Source: JAZKJD01 sp040384585 (GTDB lineage Bacteria > Pseudomonadota > Gammaproteobacteria > Diplorickettsiales > Diplorickettsiaceae). From it: a stretch of DNA of 64,000 nt. The stretch is taken from contig JAZKJD010000008.1 in NCBI GenBank assembly GCA_040384585.1, forward strand, positions 83,170 through 147,169, in the 5' to 3' direction. Numbering within the stretch: position 1 is the stretch's first letter; every line of letters begins with the position of its first letter. Position numbers and translations under genes: made by a program. The notes under the pieces were generated by a model that did no database searches, was not told the origin of the DNA, and saw nothing but the letters and a program-made list of their open reading frames with translations. Positions 35,389-44,322 of this stretch are shown piece by piece.

Positions 35389-36543
35389 TTAAGCGAGTCT
35401 AAATCCAAACTTGCCTAATCGATGCTCATAGTCAATACGTAATAATAAAGAAAGCATCATACAAGTAATTAATAAGCTACTACCGCCATAACTCATGAGA
35501 GGGAGGGTTAATCCCTTGGTAGGCAATACTCCCATGTTGACGCCGATATTAATCATGACTTGCAAGGCAATATTTAAGCCAATTCCATAAGCGAGATAAG
35601 CAGAAAAACGTTGCCCCGCATTAAAACAGCCTTGACCTATACGCAGTGCCCGCCAAACCAATACCGAAAATAATAGAATCATAAATAATCCGCCAATGAG
35701 TCCTAATTCTTCAGTTAGCACGGCAAATAAAAAATCTGTATGTGCTTCAGGAAGGTAAAATAATTTTTGTATACTTTCGCCTAGCCCAACGCCGAACCAG
35801 CCCCCACGCCCAAATGCAATTAAGGATTGCGTTAATTGATAACCTGAATCAAATTGATTGGCCCAAGGGTTAAGAAAGGTAGTTAAACGCGTTAAACGAT
35901 AGGGAGAACTGATGGCAAGCATCCCTAAAGCGAGTACGACACCGGTAAAAAGAATAGCGAATTGCCAAATTCGTACACCGGCTAAAAACAACATACCAAG
36001 GCTAGTGACTAAAATGACGGTAGCAGCACCAAAGTCTGGTTCGCGCAATAACAAAAACGTAATAATAGCAAGCACAAGTAAGGGTTTTAGAAAACCTCGT
36101 ATTTGTGTTTGTACTTGTTTTTCTTGGCGAAGTAGATATCCAGCTAAATAAACGATCATGGTTAGTTTTACAAATTCAGATACTTGTAAGCCAAAGGGAC
36201 CGAATCCTAGCCAACGCATACTTCCATTAACTTGTCTGCCAATACCCGGTAATAAAACCAAGACGAGTAATCCGATACTTAAAACTAAAAGGGCAAGACT
36301 AATTTGTTTCCAATAATCAGTTTTTATTTGGAAAATAACAGCGCCGGCGCCTATACCGATGACTAGATAGAATAATTGATGAAAAAAATAATGAAATGCT
36401 TGTCCATATTGGCGTTCTGAGATCACTATAGAGGTGGAAGCAACCATTAGCAGTCCAAAAGCTAATAAGATCAAAATAGAAAAAAGCAGGTATCGATCAT
36501 AGAGGATGACGGGAATCGTATCCTGATGCTTTATGTTAGACAT
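35389..36543 (-). CDS. ftsW: Lipid II polymerase FtsW
   Basis: A 384-residue SEDS-family protein with ten hydrophobic segments that polymerises septal peptidoglycan with a cognate PBP. Conserved stretches are FGLLMVASTS, LREPDFGAATVI (the essential Asp region), AHTDFLFAVLTEELGLIGG and LPLMSYGGSSLL. murD lies one base upstream. It is flanked downstream not by murG but by the opposite-strand antitoxin remnant locus. Confidence 0.95.
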   Translation of the reverse strand: MSNIKHQDTIPVILYDRYLLFSILILLAFGLLMVASTSIVISERQYGQAFHYFFHQLFYLVIGIGAGAVIFQIKTDYWKQISLALLVLSIGLLVLVLLPGIGRQVNGSMRWLGFGPFGLQVSEFVKLTMIVYLAGYLLRQEKQVQTQIRGFLKPLLVLAIITFLLLREPDFGAATVILVTSLGMLFLAGVRIWQFAILFTGVVLALGMLAISSPYRLTRLTTFLNPWANQFDSGYQLTQSLIAFGRGGWFGVGLGESIQKLFYLPEAHTDFLFAVLTEELGLIGGLFMILLFSVLVWRALRIGQGCFNAGQRFSAYLAYGIGLNIALQVMINIGVNMGVLPTKGLTLPLMSYGGSSLLITCMMLSLLLRIDYEHRLGKFGFRLA

Positions 36544-36544
36544 G

Positions 36545-37906
36545 TTAGTATCCTAGGACTAGCTGCATAAAGGTATTACCGCGGTCCTCATAATTCTTAA
36601 ACATATCCATGCTGGCGCAGGCAGGAGATAATAATACCGCATCACCAGGTAAAGCCGCTTGTTGTGCTAGTGAAATAGCGTGCGACAAATCAGACGCCGA
36701 TTGAGTTATGGTATTTTTCGCTAAGGCCTTTTTTAATAGCGGCGCATCCTGGCCGATCAATATCGCTGTTTTAACATAACGCGCAGCGCTAACACTCAAA
36801 AGAGTAAAATCAGCCGCTTTTCCTAGGCCGCCTGCAATTAAAATGATTTTTCCTGGAATGACAGAACCTAAACCATCGAGGGCTGCTAAGGTCGCACCAA
36901 TATTCGTCGCTTTAGAATCATTATACCAAGTGATACCTTTTTCTTCTTTTATCCACTGACAGCGATGCGGTAATCCTTTGAATTGACATAACGCTTCTAA
37001 CATTGAAGCTAATGGAAGTTGAATGGTATGACCAATCGTTAAAGCAGCGATAGCATTTGCCCAATTATGTTGTCCCTTGATATAAAGCTTATTGACTGGG
37101 ATAAGACACTGTTCCCCTTTCGTTATGTAGCTGGTGTTATTTAATTGCTGTAAACCAAATTCTGACGAGTTAGGTTTTGGTTTTTCTAAACTAAAGCTTA
37201 GCATTTTTTTTGGTTTGTATCCTTTGCACTGAGGACGTGTACCAGGATCGTTTCGATTCCATAGGGCTATTTCACAATTATGATAAATGCGTTGTTTGGT
37301 TTGTATATAGTTTTCTAAGGTTTTATGTCGATCAAAATGATCAGGACTAATGTTAAGTACCGCCGCAATTTTGGCCTTGAGTGAATATGTGGTTTCTAAT
37401 TGAAAACTCGAAATCTCTAAAACATAAAAATCAGGTGGTGGTACATTTAATAGATCGAGCGCTGCTTTACCTATATTTCCGCCGACTTCTGCAACCCTCT
37501 GTGCGGCGCGAATCATATCTCCGACTAAGGAGGTAACCGTTCCTTTGGCATTGGTACCCGTAATTGCGATGATAGGGGCTCGCGCTCTGCCAGCAAATAA
37601 CTCAATGTCACCTATTGGAGATACCTGCGTTCTAGCGATTGCGCCTGCAATAACGGTCTCGTTTAAATCGATTCCAGGACTGACAATTAATTCTTTTATC
37701 TGTTGAAACAACAGCGGATCAAGGGGGCCTAGATAAAGCGGTACGTCAGGAAATTCCTGTGTAAATGTCGATAGATAGGGTGGGTTTACGCGTGTGTCTA
37801 GCATTGCAAAAGGCAATTTCAATCGACTAAAATGGCGTGCACAGGAAAGCCCCGTTTCGCCTAGCCCAATAATCAAACGTTCGTGAGCGGCATCAAACGG
37901 AAACAT
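36545..37906 (-). CDS. murD: UDP-N-acetylmuramoylalanine-D-glutamate ligase MurD
   Basis: A 453-residue Mur ligase that adds D-Glu. The N-terminal GLGETGLSCARHF binds the UDP substrate. NISPDHFDRHKTLENY, GLPHRCQWIKEEKGITWYND and NDSKATNIGATLAAL are diagnostic of MurD. The P-loop reads ITGTNAKGTVTSL, where the usual pattern is GxNGKST: a Gly is replaced by Ala and the Ser by Gly. The Lys is kept, so it may still work. It overlaps mnmA by 14 bases and precedes ftsW by one base. Confidence 0.96.
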   Translation of the reverse strand: MFPFDAAHERLIIGLGETGLSCARHFSRLKLPFAMLDTRVNPPYLSTFTQEFPDVPLYLGPLDPLLFQQIKELIVSPGIDLNETVIAGAIARTQVSPIGDIELFAGRARAPIIAITGTNAKGTVTSLVGDMIRAAQRVAEVGGNIGKAALDLLNVPPPDFYVLEISSFQLETTYSLKAKIAAVLNISPDHFDRHKTLENYIQTKQRIYHNCEIALWNRNDPGTRPQCKGYKPKKMLSFSLEKPKPNSSEFGLQQLNNTSYITKGEQCLIPVNKLYIKGQHNWANAIAALTIGHTIQLPLASMLEALCQFKGLPHRCQWIKEEKGITWYNDSKATNIGATLAALDGLGSVIPGKIILIAGGLGKAADFTLLSVSAARYVKTAILIGQDAPLLKKALAKNTITQSASDLSHAISLAQQAALPGDAVLLSPACASMDMFKNYEDRGNTFMQLVLGY

Positions 37907-39017
37907 TAGACCTCTTGCGGAATTCGGTATTTTGTTTAGCCTCTAGAATAATTCCTCCCCCTAAGCAATATTCTCCTTGATAGAACACGATCGATTGACC
38001 TGGTGTAATAGCCCACTGCGCTTGCTTAAATTCAACGTGAACCTGTTTTTCCATAAGCAGAGTAAGATAGCAAGGGGTTTCAAATTGTCGATATCGAATT
38101 TTTGCCGTGCATTGGAAAGGAAAAGCGGGTGATTCTTCACTGACCCAGTGCAACTCTGAGCAGATGAGTGCGCTTGAATAGAGCGCCGGGTGATTACGGC
38201 CTTGCACAACAATTAATGCATTGCGGTCAAGTGCTTTATCCGTCACATACCAGGGTGTTAATTCGCTATCCTTTAAACCGCCAATTCCTAGGCCTTGGCG
38301 TTGACCTATCGTATAAAACATCAATCCATCGTGTTGGCCCACGCATTTCCCCTCTTGTGTTTCAATCATGCCGGGCTGTCTTGGTAAATATTTTTCTAAA
38401 AAACGTTTGAATTTTCGTTCTCCAATAAAACAGATACCGGTGCTATCTTTTTTATCATGGTTAGGAAAACCGGCGGATTCCGCGATACTTCGTATCTCAG
38501 GTTTATTAAGAGAAGCAAGAGGAAACAAGGTTTTTTCCAGCGGTTTTTGGCCTAAAGTGTAGAGAAAGTAAGTCTGATCCTTATTTTTATCAGTACTTTT
38601 TATGAGTTGATAATGGTTATCTGCAAAAGATTTTCTTGCATAATGGCCTGTGGCAATAAAATCGGCACCGCGCTGTAAGGCATAATCTAGAAAGGCTTTG
38701 AACTTGATCTCCTTGTTACAAAGGATATCAGGATTAGGTGTGCGGCCTGCTTGATATTCTTTTAGAAAATAAGAAAAAACATGATCCCAGTATTCAGCAG
38801 CAAAATTAATGGTATACAAGGGAATAGATAGGCGGTCGCAGACGGCTTGTGCATCCGCGATATCCGCACTCGCTGAGCAATAATCCTCGGTATCATCTTC
38901 TTCCCAATTTTTCATAAACAAGCCTTCAACGGCATAGCCTTGCTCTTTAAGTAAAAAAGCGGCTATCGTAGAATCTACGCCGCCTGATAAGCCTACGATG
39001 ACATGTTGCTTTTTCAT
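37893..39017 (-). CDS. mnmA: tRNA-specific 2-thiouridylase MnmA
   Basis: A 374-residue enzyme that thiolates U34 of Glu, Gln and Lys tRNAs. The PP-loop motif GLSGGVDSTIAAFLL starts the protein. GLFMKNWEEDD, the catalytic Cys region TPNPDILCNKEIKF, GADFIATGHYAR and the second Cys in STGICFIGERKF are all present. Length matches E. coli (368). Its 3' end overlaps murD, an unusual pairing that points to rearrangement around the division cluster. Confidence 0.97.
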   Translation of the reverse strand: MKKQHVIVGLSGGVDSTIAAFLLKEQGYAVEGLFMKNWEEDDTEDYCSASADIADAQAVCDRLSIPLYTINFAAEYWDHVFSYFLKEYQAGRTPNPDILCNKEIKFKAFLDYALQRGADFIATGHYARKSFADNHYQLIKSTDKNKDQTYFLYTLGQKPLEKTLFPLASLNKPEIRSIAESAGFPNHDKKDSTGICFIGERKFKRFLEKYLPRQPGMIETQEGKCVGQHDGLMFYTIGQRQGLGIGGLKDSELTPWYVTDKALDRNALIVVQGRNHPALYSSALICSELHWVSEESPAFPFQCTAKIRYRQFETPCYLTLLMEKQVHVEFKQAQWAITPGQSIVFYQGEYCLGGGIILEAKQNTEFRKRSNVSV

Positions 39018-39052
39018 GATGTATAGGTGTGGGGGTAGGGGGTAGGGGTCAG

Positions 39053-39691
39053 CTAAATCCGTATCAGCGCCTTATAATCTTTGGCAATTGTATCCTTTTC
39101 GTGAGGTGGAGAAAAGACGGCAATCAGCTCGCCGGCGGGATCGATGAGATATAACGTTCCGCTGTGATCGATTTGATAGTTTTTATTGTCTTGTTCTTCT
39201 TCCTTGGCCCTGATAGTGATTACGCCCATTTGCTTGCTCAATTGTTGAATCCCCACTAAAGGTCCTGTGACCCCTTTGAATGCGGGGTTAAACGCATGCA
39301 CGTAATTATCAACTACTTTTTGCTTATCTCGCTTTGGATCCAGTGTAATAAATACAATTTGCGGTAATGGCAATTTTTGTTTTTCTAGCTGTGCGTACAG
39401 CTGAGTTAACAAGGCCATGGTCATTGGACAGATGCCTTGGCAGTGGGTATAGCCAAAAAATAAAAAACTATAATGGCCTTTTAAATTATGATTCGTAAAG
39501 GGATGGCCCGAGCCATCGATGAGTGAAAATTCAGGGAGTCCATGGGGTTGACTGATTTGAGTCTCAGAATCAGGAGGGTTTATCTTATGTTCGTTTGTAT
39601 GCCATAGGTTAAAACCTATACCTAGTGCCAGGGCAATGAATGCGAAAAAGACAAGTGATAAGGCGTTGTTCTTAGAGAAAGGGCAAGCCAT
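39053..39691 (-). CDS. SCO1/SenC copper chaperone for cytochrome c oxidase
   Basis: A 212-residue thioredoxin-fold protein anchored by an N-terminal segment (ALSLVFFAFIALALGIGF). The metal-binding CxxxC is in FGYTHCQGICPMTMALL and the conserved His in QIDHSGTLYLIDP. SCO proteins deliver copper to subunit II of cytochrome oxidase. It starts one base after cyoE ends, as in other gammaproteobacteria. Confidence 0.94.
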   Translation of the reverse strand: MACPFSKNNALSLVFFAFIALALGIGFNLWHTNEHKINPPDSETQISQPHGLPEFSLIDGSGHPFTNHNLKGHYSFLFFGYTHCQGICPMTMALLTQLYAQLEKQKLPLPQIVFITLDPKRDKQKVVDNYVHAFNPAFKGVTGPLVGIQQLSKQMGVITIRAKEEEQDNKNYQIDHSGTLYLIDPAGELIAVFSPPHEKDTIAKDYKALIRI

Positions 39692-40594
39692 TTAGGTACT
39701 CCTCATTAAAAAATGGTCCATGAGCAAACAAACGAATAGCATGAGTAAATAAAAATTCGAATAATGAAAGATTTTTATCGCTGCTATATGCTTAGTTTGC
39801 TTTATTAAACGAATCGCTGCAACTAAAAATCCGGTATTGAGTAGTAGTGCTGCTATTAAGTAAAATAACCCGCTCATGCCGATGCTAAAAGGTAGCAAAG
39901 TAATTCCACTTAACAATATGATGTAAAGTAAAATCTGTTGTTTTGCAAAAGGAACTCCATGTGTTACGGGTAACATAGGAAGTTTACTTTTTACGTAGTC
40001 CTGATATCGTGCAATGGCTAACGACCAAAAATGTGCGGGTGTCCAGGTAAAGATAATTAAGACCAATAATAGTCCACCTGGATCAATATGATTAGTGATA
40101 GCAGTCCATCCTAGTAAAGGTGGGCTAGCGCCTGCCAAGCCGCCAATAACAATATTTTGTGTGGTCATGCGTTTTAAGAATAGGGTGTAAATAATGGCAT
40201 AACCCACTAGACTCGATAAACTTAATAGGGTTGTTATGGAGTTTGCAAAGTGTTTGAGTATGACGCTACCTAATGAGGCGATGATCATCGCAAAAAAGAA
40301 AACGTGCAGTTGAGAAATCTTACCTTGGGGTAGAGGGCGTCGTTCTGTACGCGCCATCAAACAGTCTAGTTGAAAATCTAAAAGATGATTGACGCTGCCG
40401 GCGGCACCGGCAATTAAGCCTATTCCCAGCAGTGTAAAAAAAAGTTTTGTTAAAGGGATGGAGGTTACAGAAGCAAGCTCCATCCCCACCCATGCCGTGA
40501 TCAACATCAGACTGATTACGCGCCATTTCCCCAATTCTAAATAGATTCGAGTCCATTTGATTAATTGTGTTAACAGCAGAATTTTTTTTTGCAT
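39692..40594 (-). CDS. cyoE: Protoheme IX farnesyltransferase (heme O synthase)
   Basis: A 300-residue UbiA-family membrane enzyme that adds a farnesyl group to heme b. The prenyl-binding motif is NHLLDFQLDCLMARTERRPL and the second polar loop is WTPAHFWSLAIARYQDYVKS. About nine hydrophobic segments are visible. It works before heme A synthase, which is encoded 2.7 kb upstream on the same strand at 43245; the two are split by two orphan plus-strand genes. Confidence 0.95.
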   Translation of the reverse strand: MQKKILLLTQLIKWTRIYLELGKWRVISLMLITAWVGMELASVTSIPLTKLFFTLLGIGLIAGAAGSVNHLLDFQLDCLMARTERRPLPQGKISQLHVFFFAMIIASLGSVILKHFANSITTLLSLSSLVGYAIIYTLFLKRMTTQNIVIGGLAGASPPLLGWTAITNHIDPGGLLLVLIIFTWTPAHFWSLAIARYQDYVKSKLPMLPVTHGVPFAKQQILLYIILLSGITLLPFSIGMSGLFYLIAALLLNTGFLVAAIRLIKQTKHIAAIKIFHYSNFYLLMLFVCLLMDHFLMRST

Positions 40595-40636
40595 AACGTT
40601 CCCTGTTCTCTTATCAACCTTTCTTGAAAGTGTAAT

Positions 40637-40784
40637 TAGAGCGTGTTTTCAAATGTGCTAAGACGAGACAAAAAGCGTTGTTTTTCGAGTACCGCAACGG
40701 AGCATACACGCAGTATGTGAGTAGCGTAACGCAGAAAAACAAATGATTTTTGGCCGTCATCGTGCATTTGAAAACACGCTCTTA
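40637..40784. repeat. PAL family repeat, copy 5
   Basis: 148 bp flanked by TA. Arms AGAGCGTGTTTTCAAATG and its complement CATTTGAAAACACGCTCT are perfect over 18 bases and unlike the arms of the other copies. The plus-strand core ACGGAGCATACACGCAGTAT then GTGAGTAGCG is the clearest family core. The remaining 320 bases up to 41107 are very AT-rich. Confidence 0.85.
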
Positions 40785-40990
40785 AACTATACCTATAGTA
40801 TTTAAGTTACAACTCTAAGATTCAAGTTCAATGGTATATGGTTTGAAGTTATTGTTACAGATTAGCTTTAAGCGATGCTGCAAATAATTAACCTAAATTT
40901 TTTTATAGATAAAAATAATAATTTTTATTCAATTTATATATTTAATTTTTGGTTTAAATATAGAATTTAAAATAAAGAGAAAAAATAGCT

Positions 40991-41008
40991 AGACAAAATA
41001 ATTTGTCT
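40991..41008. promoter_or_regulatory. Palindrome upstream of orphan gene, possible operator
   Basis: AGACAAAATAATTTGTCT is a perfect inverted repeat with 7-bp arms around ATAA. It lies about 100 bases before the ATG at 41107 in an AT-rich region. It could bind a dimeric regulator, but no second copy is seen elsewhere in the window. Confidence 0.3.
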
Positions 41009-41106
41009 GATGCTAAATTGTCGGCGCTAAAGAATTTTAAATAAAATTAATAATTTTTTTTAAGTTAATTAATACCATTGATAATAATAAAAATTAAGGG
41101 GTTTTT

Positions 41107-42027
41107 ATGTCAAAAGAACCAAAATTTTGTGAAATTTTCTCATTAAAGGAAGAAAATATTGGGAAGGTTATTTTCTCATTTAACCCTGCAGAACATGCAG
41201 AAACAGGTAAACCTAATAAAAAAATAGTTTGTATCAAAGAAAAAAGTGGGACAGTGTCTGTGTGTTTACTCTCCAAAAGAGAAATGGAAGAGGAATCAAA
41301 AAAAGATGAAAACACAGGAATATTGCTTTCATTTTATATAGAGAAAGCTGATCAAGAAGATTTGAAAAAAGAAATAGAAGAATCATTTTCAAAAAATGGG
41401 ATTAATGATGAAAAAATTTATTCGACTACTGAAGAGAATAAAAGAAACGCAGCAGGGATATTGAATCCGTGGTTACAAAGCTTCATGAGAGAATATAAAC
41501 TCGATGTAGCTGTTACACGTTTTCGTAATTATAGTATGATATTGTCGGGTCACTCTGATTTGCGTGTCGATTCCTTAAAAAAATCTATAAAAGATGAAGA
41601 TAAAGCAAATCATTTGAATGATATTGTGAAATCTTGTTTTGATAAAAAATTAAATGGGATTTTAAGTGAGTTTAATGATAAATGTACTAGATTGCGAAAA
41701 GAAAAAAAAGATAGTGATGCTTTGATAAAAGTTGATCTGTTATTGCGTATTGAAAATAAGGTTTCAGCTATTAGAAAAGAAAGTAAAAATCCACTTGATT
41801 GTATCGAAAAAGCCAAGAAAGCTATTGAAGAAAACCGCGTAAAACTATCTTCTTATCGATTCCGATATAGTGTAGCTGCCTGCTTTTTCGCCCCATTTAG
41901 AAGATTTCTGGGAAGCCGCGTAGAGAGCACGCAGTTGATTAACAAATTGGAATTAGAGTTGGAAGCGCTAAAGGAGGAATTAACTCAACCAGTTCCTTCG
42001 GCTTCGACTAATCAGTTAAACCGCTAA
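41107..42027 (+). CDS. Orphan charged protein, candidate effector
   Basis: A 306-residue protein with AAGGGG six bases before the ATG. I do not recognise a family. It has no signal peptide or membrane segment and is rich in Lys and Glu. Helical stretches with coiled-coil character lie near residues 180-270 (LIKVDLLLRIENKVSAIRKE) and at the end (LINKLELELEALKEELTQP). Codon use is very AT-rich, and the gene breaks the usual ctaA-cyoE-sco1 order. Such features are common in secreted effectors of Legionellales, but nothing proves secretion. MITE-B copy 1 follows 34 bases after the stop. Confidence 0.55.
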   Translation: MSKEPKFCEIFSLKEENIGKVIFSFNPAEHAETGKPNKKIVCIKEKSGTVSVCLLSKREMEEESKKDENTGILLSFYIEKADQEDLKKEIEESFSKNGINDEKIYSTTEENKRNAAGILNPWLQSFMREYKLDVAVTRFRNYSMILSGHSDLRVDSLKKSIKDEDKANHLNDIVKSCFDKKLNGILSEFNDKCTRLRKEKKDSDALIKVDLLLRIENKVSAIRKESKNPLDCIEKAKKAIEENRVKLSSYRFRYSVAACFFAPFRRFLGSRVESTQLINKLELELEALKEELTQPVPSASTNQLNR

Positions 42028-42051
42028 AGAGATTTTAAGGGTAAGAAAGCA

Positions 42052-42205
42052 CAACAAGTACTCTGTACGCTACAAAAAAATTATGTTTCAATTTAAGCTA
42101 TTGAAAAGACAGTTAATTTTTTCTGGATGGCCACGGCCTCACTGACGTTTCGGCCTCGCCATGACGGACTATTTTTAATTTTTGTAGCGCACAGAGCAAC
42201 AAGTA
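42052..42205. mobile_element. MITE-B copy 1 with 9-bp target duplication
   Basis: A 136-bp element (42061-42196) between exact copies of CAACAAGTA at 42052-42060 and 42197-42205. Ends are CTCTGTACGCTACAAAAA on the left and, from the other strand, CTCTGTGCGCTACAAAAA on the right. The interior (TCACTGACGTTTCGGCCTCG then CCATGACGG) differs from MITE-A, but the terminal pattern and duplication length are the same, so A and B are probably mobilised by the same enzyme. Confidence 0.85.
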
Positions 42206-42239
42206 TTGTTCTTTTTTACTATATTTTATTAAAAATAAT

Positions 42240-42267
42240 TTGTTGATTCAATACAGTCTGATACTAT
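42240..42267 (+). promoter_or_regulatory. Candidate promoter of the second orphan gene
   Basis: TTGTTG at 42240-42245, 16 bases, then TACTAT at 42262-42267, about 37 bases before the ATG at 42304. Confidence 0.35.
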
Positions 42268-42303
42268 AACCTGATAATAAAAAATAAAAAGAAGGTGTCG
42301 TAT

Positions 42304-43248
42304 ATGAGCTTTTATGGAAGCGATCCAATAGAAGTGAAAGAAATTCAGCATGAGAAATTTATTGAGTCCGTTGGAGATTTTCTTGAAAAATATCTGAAAA
42401 ATTTGAAAATTAGTTATTGGTCTAATAGACCAAAGAATATTGATAATACATTCAAAATTAAAGAAAAATTTATTGATAGATTACAGGAAGTTATAGATAT
42501 TTTAGAAGATATTAAGGTGTTAAGAGAATTACAACACTGGAAAGTGGAAACGCCTAGAGATATTATTAATGCGTCAAAAAATATTGCTAGACTGAAAAAA
42601 ATTATTAAGGTATCAAAGAAAATTAAGAAATCAAAAGAGATTAAAGAATTCTCAGAAATTTGGAAATGGGAAGAAGATATAAGGCAGGAAGAAATTAGTA
42701 ATATATATAAAGAAATTGCTGAATTGAAAAATAAAAATATTTTGGTATTAAAGGATATTAATAAAGGAAAGGAGATTAAGAAAAGATTTGAAGAAATTAT
42801 TCATCAGAAAGAGGAAGGTATTGAAAAACTAAAGAGAATTCATTGCTTAGAAGCCCTTAATGAATTGAAAAAAATTATTAATACTCTGAATAACCCGGAT
42901 GATATTAAGATGCGGAAAGAAACTGTTGAAGCGGTGAAGGCTATTAAGAATTTGGAAAAAGGTGTAGAAAACTTACTAGAAGAAAAGAATCAAATTTTTA
43001 TAGAAAAATTTTATAAATTTAAATCTTTAGCAGAAAAAAATGTTCATAAGTTTAGGAATATATTTAAAATATTTCCCTTTTTTAAAAAAGGTTTTACTGG
43101 TAAATCAAGTTGTAATTCTTCTTTGCTAGAAGAATTAAAGAAATTGGAAAAGAAATCGAATATTTCAATCGATTCTCTCCCTTATTTTTCTGAAATCATT
43201 GCTCAAAATCCTAGCGAAAGAGGTTCGGTTTATTCAGTTTCTCTTTAA
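42304..43248 (+). CDS. Orphan Lys/Glu-rich helical protein, candidate effector
   Basis: About 314 residues from the ATG at 42304, chosen over the GTG at 42295 because AGAAGGTG (42290-42297) is correctly spaced only for the ATG. It is strongly charged and predicted almost wholly helical, with repeated Lys-Ile/Glu patterns such as KKIIKVSKKIKKSKEIKEFS. There is no signal peptide or membrane segment, and I do not recognise a family. Its 3' end overlaps the convergent ctaA stop by four bases. With its neighbour at 41107 it forms an islet between heme biosynthesis genes. Confidence 0.55.
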   Translation: MSFYGSDPIEVKEIQHEKFIESVGDFLEKYLKNLKISYWSNRPKNIDNTFKIKEKFIDRLQEVIDILEDIKVLRELQHWKVETPRDIINASKNIARLKKIIKVSKKIKKSKEIKEFSEIWKWEEDIRQEEISNIYKEIAELKNKNILVLKDINKGKEIKKRFEEIIHQKEEGIEKLKRIHCLEALNELKKIINTLNNPDDIKMRKETVEAVKAIKNLEKGVENLLEEKNQIFIEKFYKFKSLAEKNVHKFRNIFKIFPFFKKGFTGKSSCNSSLLEELKKLEKKSNISIDSLPYFSEIIAQNPSERGSVYSVSL

Positions 43249-44240
43249 GAAATGGCTTTTTGATTGAGATAAAGATTTAAACTCAGTAGGGTTAGCAATA
43301 GAAGTGCGGCAACACCATTGTGAGCAACAGCGATAGATAGGGGTAATAACCAGATCACGTTAAGTATACCTAGCGTGATTTGTAGAGTGAGAAATATCAA
43401 TAGTAAAAGACTAATAACGCGTAATATTTTTTTTTTACTTATCTTTCTTAATCTCCACGCCAGAAAAATTAAATATAAGGCAGTGATTAAGGCGCCAATA
43501 CGGTGACTTACTTGAATCGCAGTCCTTGCATCGATTGATAGCAGTCCTCCCTCAAAATTTCTATTGGCATCCAGCCATACATTAAATCCTTCGCTAAAAT
43601 TCATCCTGGGCCACCAGTGTCCTTGACAGCCAGGAAAGTCAGGGCAAACAAAGGCAGCATAGTTGCTGCTGGTCCAGCCCCCCAATGTAATTTGTAGAAC
43701 AATAATAAACAAGCCTAGGGCTGCTAAGAGACGTAATTTTTTTTCTTGATTGCTGGGATAATCTCTAAAAATAGGTGTTAGGCGCAGGATTAGCATCCAT
43801 AACACGCTTAATAAAGTTAAGCCACCTAATAGATGAGACATGACAACCAGTGGATGCAGACGTAAGGTGACGGTCCATTTCCCCAATAATCCTTGAAAAA
43901 ATAATAAGATTAAAAAGATAAAAGCAATGTTAACGGGTTGATGGGGTAGTTTGCGTTGTTGCAAAATTAAAATAACAGCAGTAAAACTTAATAAAGCCAA
44001 TATAGCGACGGCATAGCGATGGATCATTTCAGTCCAGGCTTTTTCGGAGTTCAGTTTTTGACCAGCAAAAACACTGGAAATCGGTTGATGGGGTACGATT
44101 AGCTGTCCATAACAACCCGGCCAATCGGGGCAACCTAAGCCCGCTTCTTTAAGGCGTGTAGTTGCGCCTAATAAGATGACAGCAAAGGCAAGTAATGCTG
44201 AGACGAATGTTATTCTCAAAGCCCATTTATTTCCTAACAT
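43245..44240 (-). CDS. ctaA: Heme A synthase (CtaA/Cox15)
   Basis: A 331-residue membrane enzyme that oxidises heme O to heme A for cytochrome oxidase. Eight hydrophobic segments are visible in two homologous halves. Typical stretches are LLGATTRLKEAGLGCPDWPG, the His in EMIHRYAVAIL, SHLLGGLTL, a second Cys loop (FVCPDFPGCQGHWWP), VSHRIGALITALYL and VAHNGVAALLLL. It would normally sit next to cyoE and sco1; two orphan genes and three repeats now lie between. Confidence 0.95.
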   Translation of the reverse strand: MLGNKWALRITFVSALLAFAVILLGATTRLKEAGLGCPDWPGCYGQLIVPHQPISSVFAGQKLNSEKAWTEMIHRYAVAILALLSFTAVILILQQRKLPHQPVNIAFIFLILLFFQGLLGKWTVTLRLHPLVVMSHLLGGLTLLSVLWMLILRLTPIFRDYPSNQEKKLRLLAALGLFIIVLQITLGGWTSSNYAAFVCPDFPGCQGHWWPRMNFSEGFNVWLDANRNFEGGLLSIDARTAIQVSHRIGALITALYLIFLAWRLRKISKKKILRVISLLLLIFLTLQITLGILNVIWLLPLSIAVAHNGVAALLLLTLLSLNLYLNQKAIS

Positions 44241-44277
44241 CCTGTTGTTACCACTTCTTAATCAATGACTTAAGAGC

Positions 44278-44313
44278 GACACTTGAAGTTGCGAACTCGC
44301 AACTTCAAGTGTA
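44278..44313. repeat. Perfect hairpin, LR-type module
   Basis: ACACTTGAAGTTGCGA and TCGCAACTTCAAGTGT form a perfect stem between diaA and ctaA. The ACTTGAA word and the position suggest a single module of the LR repeat. It may end the lpoA-yraN-diaA transcript, although no T-run follows in the minus-strand direction. Confidence 0.5.
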
Positions 44314-44322
44314 ATTGTTATA

